Source: Niastella yeongjuensis (GTDB taxonomy: Bacteria; Bacteroidota; Bacteroidia; Chitinophagales; Chitinophagaceae). Taken from it: a stretch of DNA of 64,000 bases. The DNA lies in the NCBI RefSeq assembly GCF_900110245.1, contig NZ_FOCZ01000005.1, positions 62,001 to 126,000 on the forward strand. Direction: 5' to 3'. This document shows, piece by piece, positions 9,401 to 16,066 of the stretch. Within the stretch, counting starts at the first letter, position 1, and every line of letters begins with the position of its first letter. The translations under genes and the position numbers were made by a program. The notes under the pieces are model-generated. The model saw only the letters and a list, made by a program, of their open reading frames with translations. It did not search any database and was not told the DNA's origin.

Positions 9401-10967
9401 AAGCTTTGAAGGCGTTTTCAGACAGCGTAAGTTTTACCCCAAACGACAGATCGGCCCTGGTTGCATTGGCAACCAGTACGATACTATCTATCGATACCGG
9501 GAATTTCGCCACCTTGATCTCACCATCGTATCCAAAGTAATCAACCGTAAAATAGGGACTCACGGTCTTTAAATGCATATTACGAAAGGTGATCGCTTTC
9601 AGTTCGGCAATGGAAGAACCCGATCCATTACTGGCGGCAATGCTCATGCGGCCGTTTAAATTAGCTTCAGGCCGGAAATTGCCATCTTCAACAAGCAACT
9701 TTATATAGGAATTGGAGTCCAGGTCTACCCGGGCCTGCCAGAGTTGAAAATCGAGTTGCTTCTTTGGTTTTACAGTAAGCCAGTATTTATTATCTTCTGT
9801 TATAACAGCTTCGTATAAGAGTGAGTCTTTATCGGCTACCGGCAATCCCAGATTACCGCTAAAAGATGCTGACACCAGGTGATTGGCTTCAAGCCCGATG
9901 CTGACATCGTCAACCGAAAAATGCCAGCCAGATGCAGAACCGGTATTGTAGCGCAAGATGTCTTTTCCGGTAAAAAGGCCACTCACCCCATTATTATCAA
10001 TGATCATGTCTTTGCCGCCAAAAGAAACCGGCCCCGTTGAACCGCCACGCCTGAACATTTTGGGCAGTTCAATTTCGATGGTTTGTATATACACGCCCCG
10101 CCACATAAAAGGATTGGGATAGTGCAGGTACTGTGCTTCATATCCCGATGGAAATTTCACATCGGGGCTATTACGAGTGTCGCTGAAATCGAAAACAGCA
10201 TTTGTTACGGTAAACACGAAACCATCCAGTTTATTTACCTGGAATTTCGGCAAACTAACGGTGAGCAGAATATCGTTCCAGTCAGTGATGACAGTCTTAA
10301 ACGCGCCACTCACTTTGGCTTTCGGATCAGTGATCTTACTTCCACTATTATCGCAGGGTATCAGCAAGGAACGGGGAAATTCAACCTGGGCAGTAACGCC
10401 TAACTCCTTAAATCCATTACAGTCTATGGTAAGATACGTAAGATCCCCTTGCGCTTGCCCGTTCTGCAAATTGAATCCACCTTTCAGGATCAAATTGGCA
10501 TTACCGCCATGAATGGGTATATTACAATCACCCAGCAATACCAGTTTTGCATCACCAACTATACCACCACGATAAGAAAGTTTAAGCGAGCTGATACCAA
10601 AGAATAAAGGCTCGTCGCGTTGTGGTATGGTCACTTTCGCAAATACGGTAAGTTCCGCATACGTTTCATGGAACACAGCACTGCTTATGGCAACTTTATA
10701 GGTAATATTGTTGATGGTTCTGCGCAGGCCAACCGGCAACTCGTTCAAATCATCGGGCTGCAGCATCTCAAGCCATTTCTCAGCCTGCTCAACTTTCTCC
10801 ACTGCACTTATGGCCATTGATTTAATGGCAGCAGAATCAGCAAAACCCTGATCTGTTGCAAGATCACCAGTATAAGCTTTTTTATTACTGCTATCAGCTT
10901 CAGGCCCTGCCGCCTTTGCTACGGAAAAACAAAGCAGCAGTAATAAACCAAAACAAAAACGTTTCAT
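6408..10967 (-). CDS. Very large conserved-looking secreted protein of unknown function (1,519 aa)
   Basis: I do not recognise a characterised family. The start at 10967 puts a clean signal peptide at the N-terminus (MKRFCFGLLLLLCFSVAKAA); an in-frame ATG three codons earlier (10976) is possible. Residues about 80-690 are beta-rich with alternating strands and repeated phrases such as LTLNGEIDF and MSIAASNG, suggesting a long beta-solenoid or sheet. Around residues 715-765 there is a helical, charged segment (KFMEKSADLFNKVENAV onward), then a beta-rich part to about 1050, and a C-terminal domain with a TSVTANVKVSF strand. No transmembrane helix or T9SS tail is seen. It sits between a barrel-like gene (30 bp upstream) and a fibronectin gene (3 bp downstream), so it probably works with them at the envelope; this is inference. 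Confidence 0.8.
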   Translation of the reverse strand: MKRFCFGLLLLLCFSVAKAAGPEADSSNKKAYTGDLATDQGFADSAAIKSMAISAVEKVEQAEKWLEMLQPDDLNELPVGLRRTINNITYKVAISSAVFHETYAELTVFAKVTIPQRDEPLFFGISSLKLSYRGGIVGDAKLVLLGDCNIPIHGGNANLILKGGFNLQNGQAQGDLTYLTIDCNGFKELGVTAQVEFPRSLLIPCDNSGSKITDPKAKVSGAFKTVITDWNDILLTVSLPKFQVNKLDGFVFTVTNAVFDFSDTRNSPDVKFPSGYEAQYLHYPNPFMWRGVYIQTIEIELPKMFRRGGSTGPVSFGGKDMIIDNNGVSGLFTGKDILRYNTGSASGWHFSVDDVSIGLEANHLVSASFSGNLGLPVADKDSLLYEAVITEDNKYWLTVKPKKQLDFQLWQARVDLDSNSYIKLLVEDGNFRPEANLNGRMSIAASNGSGSSIAELKAITFRNMHLKTVSPYFTVDYFGYDGEIKVAKFPVSIDSIVLVANATRADLSFGVKLTLSENAFKASTRLNIGCTYNQQNGFSNWKFDKVTLSKIKIDNAKIGGLTLNGEIDFMQDDPTYGDGFSGGITANFDALNKVEVKVRCMFGYNKFRYWFVDGSAKWAEGFPVGGALKINGFTGGAYYRMSKVNAASGTTLENLPNYKPDSALGLGIKAGVFFNVVKSEVIQGMAEFEVAFNRGGGMNYIGFFGNAKFMGKLPGIASKFMEKSADLFNKVENAVSKQLEGLSDAAKLDKIEELQKLKITNPQQAGREIPPDEDMEMANGISAYMGMFYDFQSNTFHANFDIYVNAAKGLLQGIGDNYRAGWAVMHFDPKDWYVYMGTPTDPIGIQFGLGGFKIKTQSYFMLGTNIPGSPPPPREVADILGMDIDQLDYMRDANALGEGRGIAFGSRVTVETGDITFLILYANFKAGLGFDMMLKDYGDAHCEGSSDPIGMDGWYANAQAYAYLQGELGVKVNLWFLKARIPIIQGAAAALVQAKLPNPAWFAGYLGVRFNLLGGLVKGNVRFKVEIGNDCKIVAGGGETTPVGIAVISDVTPKDAAEVDVFAAPQAAFNFAIGKDIPVSDDKGDHTYRIQLDQFDLSANGNTITGKLKWNANNDAVTFYSNDILPPSTSVTANVKVSFKENQNGAWQTVYIDGKKAEEARTLTFTTGKAPESIPLSNISYAWPVVEQQNFYAAETNQGVVQLKRGQPYLFSIPGYIPQLMVRSTNGGAAVKLPFTYDSNECRLRFNIFKIQNNAAYELVLQSVPSASSAGSAGGFVTNSTTTDAGDSVQITGNSATDVVRADTGKTLLNYTFHSSRYGTFAEKMQVMQLGNSTVKKLSSDLFTLQQAVSGAEPLDLCELTGTDYTNNVPLVQPLALTDNDFFRSYIYPLNYKTYPVAGDIVFNDRDTTELGFVPVRSLPVILAYQSLVSQGNFTDRLVTNYLPYLYDLPRIYKQDFLDLQAQVVSRYLSTPQQKDYEWLINGFYPMMTPGYYKVNYQFVLPGGINGSSHIVQYYNPIQ

Positions 10968-10997
10968 AGCGTACATTTAATTAATACTACTCACTAT

Positions 10998-12710
10998 TTA
11001 AAAACTATAACTATACCCCATGGTACCCGTGAGATCGGTAGTATTTTTAGTTTGTTGTGTTTCACGAATTTGATTGACAAGACTCAGGTTCAACCGGTGT
11101 TTTTTGAACACCGTATAGGATGCATTCAGGCGTACACTCAGCACACTGCTTATTTGAATATTATCCTGTTTGCTGAAATTGTAAGAAGCAGAAAGACCCG
11201 ATGACAGTTTCTTTTTAAACATTCTCGCCATAAAACTTACAGTAGGCCCCATGGTCATAAAGTCATTCCGGGCAATGGTGTTATAGCTTACGTTATAGGC
11301 TGCTGTCAGGTTCATCCCCGATTGTAACCACTGAATACCGTAAGAAGTGGCCAAATTATAAAACTGCGAGCTGTTGCCTTTGGCAACGGTGCCCCCCTGA
11401 TCGTCCGATGCATCCTGGAAGTTCAGGTTCACATTCAGCGAATGCATTTGCTGCTCGCTTTTTTTAGCAAGTACGTTTACATTCAGATTGGCGTTTTGCG
11501 AGATCTGCGTAAAGTTCAGCGTATCCATTTGCTGATAGGGCAGTTGGTTAATGTATTCAAACTGCGGGCGAATATTCATATAGGTCTGAAAATTGGAATA
11601 ACTAAAACTGCTCTGCCATTTTTCTGATGGCGCAAAATTTATATTGAGCGCTCCCACCACCCGCCGGGTAGTTCCTGATTTGCTGTAATCGAGGTTATCG
11701 CGTTGTACACCAACGTTTGCAGAAATACTGGCTTTGTCTTTAAAAAGGCTTTGGGCCAGGTTAACAGTTATATTTTCGAGGTCATTATTGAAATAATAAG
11801 TGCCATAAGTCTGATAGCCGGGATCGATGCGTTCATATCCCACCCCAATGGTGCTTTTGCGAAAATTATAATTCAACTGGCCTTTCAGGGCGTGATAAAT
11901 GGCAGTAGAACCATTTCCCCCGGTAAAAGCATTTGTAATTCCCTTGTTGTGATTTTCAGTGGTATCGCGAATATCACGGGTCAGCACACTGGTCGCATAC
12001 CCGGCTGAGACTTCCAATCCTTTCAGTGGCTGTAAGGCCGCCTCGTAATGTATGGCCAGGTTTTTTCCGGGAAAAATAAGCAGGCTGTCGGGGGGCACTA
12101 ACAAGCTGTTTTGTACATCTTTTGCTGCGAAGGCCGACACCGCAACCCTGTACAACTTTTGATTATACCCAAGCTTCACACCGTAGCCCATGCGACGATA
12201 AACTGGCAATATATTGGAGCCGCTATCATAGGCCACTGCTTTCTGCAGGCGGCCGCCCATGGCGCTTATTCTCCAGGGACCATCCGGCGTTAGGTCAACC
12301 CCCGCGCCGGTAAACTGATGACCACTTAATGTATATGGCGAAAAACTCATGGCCACATCGCCGATGTGCGCGGCTATCCACTTATAAGTGGGATGCAAAC
12401 TCAACCTGTTTGGCGGTGTCGGATACGTTAATCCATGCCCCGCATTGGTAAGGTTAAAAGAAAAAGGCAGGTTGATCTTACCAAACAGATTGGCATTCAA
12501 ATTACCCTGTAAGAACCAGGTGAACGGGGCACGCCCGTAATTGCCATTACCACTATAAAAAGCAGCATTTGCGGCTACGCCCCCGCTAAAGCGGACAGGT
12601 TTTGCTTTGAATACATTTTTTAAGCTTTCAATATCTACCTGCTGGGCAATGCCCTTGTTACAGTAAACAACCAGTATGATGTATAATAAACGGGTAAAAA
12701 TTCTTTGCAT
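10998..12710 (-). CDS. Probable outer-membrane beta-barrel protein of the surface cluster
   Basis: 570 residues. Signal peptide (MQRIFTRLLYIILVVYCNKG, then IAQ). The rest is a run of amphipathic strands ending in aromatic residues (WFLQGNLNANLFG, YGVKLGYNQKLY, TIGVGYERIDPGYQTYGTYY) and a C-terminal strand finishing GTMGYSYSF, the terminal Phe typical of proteins inserted by the BAM complex. There is no TonB box or plug domain, so it is not a TonB-dependent receptor; a channel or assembly platform is more likely. It is the second gene of the cluster, 44 bp after the PKD lipoprotein and 30 bp before the 1,519-aa gene. Barrel topology is inferred from strand pattern; function unknown. Confidence 0.75.
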   Translation of the reverse strand: MQRIFTRLLYIILVVYCNKGIAQQVDIESLKNVFKAKPVRFSGGVAANAAFYSGNGNYGRAPFTWFLQGNLNANLFGKINLPFSFNLTNAGHGLTYPTPPNRLSLHPTYKWIAAHIGDVAMSFSPYTLSGHQFTGAGVDLTPDGPWRISAMGGRLQKAVAYDSGSNILPVYRRMGYGVKLGYNQKLYRVAVSAFAAKDVQNSLLVPPDSLLIFPGKNLAIHYEAALQPLKGLEVSAGYATSVLTRDIRDTTENHNKGITNAFTGGNGSTAIYHALKGQLNYNFRKSTIGVGYERIDPGYQTYGTYYFNNDLENITVNLAQSLFKDKASISANVGVQRDNLDYSKSGTTRRVVGALNINFAPSEKWQSSFSYSNFQTYMNIRPQFEYINQLPYQQMDTLNFTQISQNANLNVNVLAKKSEQQMHSLNVNLNFQDASDDQGGTVAKGNSSQFYNLATSYGIQWLQSGMNLTAAYNVSYNTIARNDFMTMGPTVSFMARMFKKKLSSGLSASYNFSKQDNIQISSVLSVRLNASYTVFKKHRLNLSLVNQIRETQQTKNTTDLTGTMGYSYSF

Positions 12711-12754
12711 AGCGTTCAGGGTTTCGTTTTAAAAAGGGGCTTCATGGTCCTGTG

Positions 12755-14110
12755 TTATGGCGATTTCTGAACCTTTATATCTGTTATGATGTATGAATCG
12801 GGGCCGTTGTTTACGAACTGTTTTATTTGAACTGCGCCTTTACGCCCATCACTGGTTTTAAACAGTACCACACGGGGCAATATATCATTTGTGAATTGAA
12901 TCCATCCACCTGACGTAAAATCTACCGGCATGCCCGCCAGTACCGCATCGTTTGTCATTGCATTAAAATCAGCCGCTGTAAGACTGGAACCGCAACCGCA
13001 TAGTTCCTGTGAATTTATAATGGAAGCTGGTTGAGCGCCTGGAATAGCGTCAAAAGTGTAGCGATCAGCTGAATCGGGCGAAACAAAGCGGTTATAGGTA
13101 AAGTCCTTGTTCAACCCAAAAAACACCAGGTCAATGTCTTTTCCAGCAACAGACAGGTCGTCTGAAGCTTTAAAACTGCGTTGCAGTTTGGTAGAGAAAA
13201 AACAACCAACAGTGCCATGTGCGGAATTAATTCCAAATTTAACATCGCTGAAGGTGCGCAGGTTGGCGTTTGGTAATACATTTATGGTATGCTGAACAGT
13301 TTTGGTTTCTTTGTCGTTACCGGCAGTCAGTGTAATGGTATAAGAACCTGCTGAAGTAAAATGAATCGTTGGTTTTTGGGCCGTATCATTATCTATATCG
13401 CCACCGGTAGTTGTCCATTTCCAGTGGAGGCCGCTAACGGTTTCATTATTGAGCGTTGCAGTTAACGGCGCTTCATAATCGTTGTCGTCTAAAGAAGGAA
13501 TGATCGTAAAAGCAGGGAGCAAAGCAGGCTGCAGCATCAGCACTTTAGAAAGCGTAAAATCTTTACGGCCATTGTTCACAACCAGTGTTAAAGTATGCCC
13601 GCCCGGGGTATTGAATTTTATAACACCGGGATCTTTTGCAGTAGAGGTAGCCGGCTGGCCGCCTTCAAATGTCCACTTATAGCTAACGCCACCGGTACTT
13701 TTATTAACGATAGTTACATCGGCCGGCACAAAATCATTTACCGAGGGCAGCGCATCGAACGCTATAGTTACCGAACTATCTATAAGGATGTCTGCTGTTT
13801 TGGAACTGCGATTGTCCGCATTCCAGGCTTCGAGCGTAACCGAACAATTGCCGGCATTGGCAAAGATGATCGTTCCCGGGTCTTTTTTATCGGAAACTGC
13901 AGGCTCGCCGCCGGTGAACGTCCATTTATAATTGGTGGCCCCAGTTGTGTTATTGGTAAAATTTATTTTTACAGGCGCTGAAAGATCGTTGTTCTCAATG
14001 GCGTATGCGAAATCAACAGTTAAGGCTCTTTCCTGTTCTTTTTTACAGGCCGCCATTGGTGCATACAACAACAACAAATACACGAAGTATTTTATAACGG
14101 GCTTTCTCAA
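12755..14110 (-). CDS. PKD-domain lipoprotein, first gene of the cluster, TTG start
   Basis: 451 residues. The frame is closed by a TAA four codons upstream and has no ATG before residue 19, so the start is taken as TTG at 14110; this gives a proper lipoprotein signal (KKYF-type basic start, hydrophobic run, lipobox P-M-A-A-C with Cys22). Three PKD-like modules follow at about 30-110, 115-195 and 200-280, each with a Y/H-K-W-T-F/T-x-G-G motif (YKWTFTGGEP, YKWTFEGGQP, WKWTTTGGD). The C-terminal 165 residues are unassigned and contain a CGCGSS motif. Lipidation would anchor it to a membrane or the cell surface. It is the promoter-proximal gene of the six-gene cluster. Confidence 0.8.
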   Translation of the reverse strand: MRKPVIKYFVYLLLLYAPMAACKKEQERALTVDFAYAIENNDLSAPVKINFTNNTTGATNYKWTFTGGEPAVSDKKDPGTIIFANAGNCSVTLEAWNADNRSSKTADILIDSSVTIAFDALPSVNDFVPADVTIVNKSTGGVSYKWTFEGGQPATSTAKDPGVIKFNTPGGHTLTLVVNNGRKDFTLSKVLMLQPALLPAFTIIPSLDDNDYEAPLTATLNNETVSGLHWKWTTTGGDIDNDTAQKPTIHFTSAGSYTITLTAGNDKETKTVQHTINVLPNANLRTFSDVKFGINSAHGTVGCFFSTKLQRSFKASDDLSVAGKDIDLVFFGLNKDFTYNRFVSPDSADRYTFDAIPGAQPASIINSQELCGCGSSLTAADFNAMTNDAVLAGMPVDFTSGGWIQFTNDILPRVVLFKTSDGRKGAVQIKQFVNNGPDSYIITDIKVQKSP

Positions 14111-14154
14111 GGTTGGGATTTAAGGGGTTAAATATGGTATAATGGCTCTTCACG

Positions 14155-14200
14155 CCATCGAAAACGATGGTAATACAATCGTGTGGTTTCTAAAAGAAAC
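14155..14200 (-). other. Two small hairpins in the 5' leader of the surface cluster
   Basis: Two perfect hairpins lie in the leader between the candidate promoter and the TTG start: 14155-14170 (CCATCG, loop AAAA, CGATGG) and 14186-14200 (GTTTCT, loop AAA, AGAAAC). They are short, but a leader of about 270 nt with two perfect hairpins before a TTG start could influence translation. No riboswitch class is recognised. Confidence 0.3.
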
Positions 14201-14388
14201 AGTCAATTTAACAGCAAGACTATGGAAACAGGTATGTTAGCCCGGAAAGAGCGGCTGATAACATATAGTACATATACTAATCGCCAGCATGGTATTTATA
14301 ACCGTAGGCTCTACTAAGAAGAACGAAAGGGTTATGGTTTTCATAGTTAACTAACTAATGTCATTATAGGATATAAGTTTTACAGTAG

Positions 14389-14419
14389 CAAAACTATACT
14401 AAACTTCCTATTTATGCAA
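14389..14419 (-). promoter_or_regulatory. Candidate promoter of the six-gene surface cluster
   Basis: On the minus strand TAGTTTTG (14389-14396) matches the Bacteroidota -7 consensus TAnnTTTG in every fixed base. TTGC (14416-14419) stands 19 bp upstream in the -33 position (consensus TTTG). Transcription would start near 14382, giving a leader of about 270 nt to the TTG start at 14110. Confidence 0.5.
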
Positions 14420-14506
14420 GCCAGGTAAATAAGTGTGTTGATTTCACCGTTTTTCGTGCAGATTCGGGCCATAGACGTGTAAGCAGGTATGGCTTTACTT
14501 CGGAAA

Positions 14507-14689
14507 TTACTCAGTCCTTAAACTTTTTACCGGATTAGCTAATGCTGTTTTAATGCTTTGACCACTCACGGTGAGTAAGGTTACAATTATAGCGCCAGCC
14601 CCTGCTGCAGCAAATATCCACCAGGCAGGTTCAGTTCTATATGAGTAGTTTTCCAGCCAGTTATACATTAAATAATAAGCAGTTGGATG
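14507..14689 (-). pseudogene. C-terminal remnant of a MacB/FtsX-type ABC transporter permease
   Basis: Minus-strand translation from 14689 to a TAA at 14507-14509 gives about 60 residues closely matching the C-terminus of the permease encoded at 37029-39437: LMYNWLENYSYR against FMNKWLQGFAYR, then a transmembrane helix, then SIKTALANPVKSLRTE against FIKAAIANPVQSLKVE. A TAA at 14690-14692 closes the frame just upstream and no further permease homology is seen, so more than 700 residues are gone. A clear relic of a former full-length gene. Loss of the upstream part coincides with the terminator of the acyltransferase gene, suggesting a deletion or insertion junction near 14,690. Confidence 0.8.
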
Positions 14690-14697
14690 TTAACAGC

Positions 14698-14718
14698 AAA
14701 AAAGCGCCTGTTCGCTTT
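14698..14718 (-). terminator. Rho-independent terminator of the acyltransferase gene
   Basis: In the minus-strand RNA a stem AAAGCG / CGCUUU with loop AACAGG (14701-14718) is followed directly by a run of six U. It lies 66-86 bp after the stop codon at 14784. Confidence 0.6.
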
Positions 14719-14783
14719 CGTTACAGTGTTTGTCCGGAATGTAAACATTTTTGCAACAATTGGTCAGCCTGAAGGGGCGGCGG

Positions 14784-15878
14784 TCAAATGGAGGTAACAC
14801 CTGTTTCAGACTGAATTACCTTTTCTTTTTTGTATTCGAAAAATCGTTTCAACTTTAGAAAATTCAACTCAAACAGGTAATAGCTTGCTGCAGCTACCAA
14901 AATAGTAAACCCTACTGCCATAACAAAACCCGGAACCATGTTCATTTGGGGAAAAACGTTCCAAATGGCAGCGATGCAAAGCGGGTGATACAAGTATAAG
15001 CCATAACTTATTTTTCCCAAAAACAACATTGGCTTACTACTCAGGAACTTCTTAAGCCAACTTGTTTCCTGTAATGAAACTACATACCCTATCATACTTA
15101 AAAAGGTAAAAGCAAGTAAATTGTATTTAATTATCTGTATAATGCCATTGTTTATATCGGTAAAAATTACCAAAAGAGCAATTGTTGGAATTGTGAGGAT
15201 CACAGAGATCAGTAAAAATTTATTTGCATTCTTATCAATCAACTTATTCTTTATTTCAAGAACAGCTAATAAGGCACCCATGGACAATTCATCTATTCTG
15301 GCAAACGTGAAATAATAAGCTTCATAATCATGCACAAACATAAAATACCTTACCACAAAAGCTATAACGATTATTAATACACTTGCACCCACAATCTTTC
15401 TTGTACTTAGTATATAAATCAAAAGTGGCCAGAACAGGTAAAAATGTTCTTCTACAGAAAGGGACCAGAGATGAGCAGGTCCCACATGTGGCCACCTGAA
15501 CGCCAATGCAAAATCCTGCAGATAAGCCCAGCTATATACTTGTAGATAGAATGGTTCAAAAGGTTTTCCGAAAATTAAGGGAAGTATAATAAAGGTTAAC
15601 GTCAGGAATAAGTAATAAAGGGGAAATATCCGTAAAGATCTCCTGACGTAAAAGTTGGAAAAATAACCACGCGATTCTTTTGTTACGATAAGGATACGTG
15701 TTATTAAAAAACCGGACAACACAAAAAATAATGAAACGCCCGTTCTGCCAAAATTTGCAATCTTGGTTAAAAGCGGGTGCAAATTAAATGCTGGCACAAA
15801 GAAGAAGTGAAAGAATATTACCATAAAGGCTGCAATGGCTCTAACCCCATCTAATTCTTTATGGTACTTTAAATTCAT
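14784..15878 (-). CDS. Membrane acyltransferase (acyltransferase 3 / OafA-YrhL family)
   Basis: 364 residues, close to the usual length for the family. The N-terminus LDGVRAIAAFMVIFFHFFF carries the family start motif (L-D-G-x-R-x-x-A and the catalytic H of the F-F-H helix); FGRTGVSLFFVLSGFLIT and the R-R-x-x-R-I-F-P-L-Y segment (about 75-85) are also typical. About ten hydrophobic helices follow. Family members transfer acetyl or other acyl groups to cell-surface polysaccharides or lipids from the cytoplasmic membrane. The gene stands alone with its own terminator; the substrate cannot be told from sequence. Its AT-rich composition differs somewhat from the surrounding genes. Confidence 0.9.
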   Translation of the reverse strand: MNLKYHKELDGVRAIAAFMVIFFHFFFVPAFNLHPLLTKIANFGRTGVSLFFVLSGFLITRILIVTKESRGYFSNFYVRRSLRIFPLYYLFLTLTFIILPLIFGKPFEPFYLQVYSWAYLQDFALAFRWPHVGPAHLWSLSVEEHFYLFWPLLIYILSTRKIVGASVLIIVIAFVVRYFMFVHDYEAYYFTFARIDELSMGALLAVLEIKNKLIDKNANKFLLISVILTIPTIALLVIFTDINNGIIQIIKYNLLAFTFLSMIGYVVSLQETSWLKKFLSSKPMLFLGKISYGLYLYHPLCIAAIWNVFPQMNMVPGFVMAVGFTILVAAASYYLFELNFLKLKRFFEYKKEKVIQSETGVTSI

Positions 15879-16011
15879 ATAAAGCAGGGCTAAACTGGCA
15901 TTATAAAATTACTACAAATAATAGCCTTTGAAGAGAGAAAAAGGCCAGAATATACAAACTAGTGCTATATAATACATAGCGGCTGCTAATATTGGGCAAA
16001 ATGCTTCACAT

Positions 16012-16047
16012 AAAAAAACCACTCGCCCGGAAGCGAATGGTTTTTTG
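16012..16047 (-). terminator. Strong terminator downstream of the SBBP-repeat gene
   Basis: Stem AAAAAACCA..TCGC / GCGA..TGGTTTTTT with loop CCGGAA and one mismatch. The A-run at 16012-16018 gives a U-tract in the minus-strand RNA. It lies 20 bp past the stop codon at 16067. The opposite T-run (16041-16046) means it could work in both directions. Confidence 0.8.
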
Positions 16048-16066
16048 TTTTTAACCCTTATTATTG

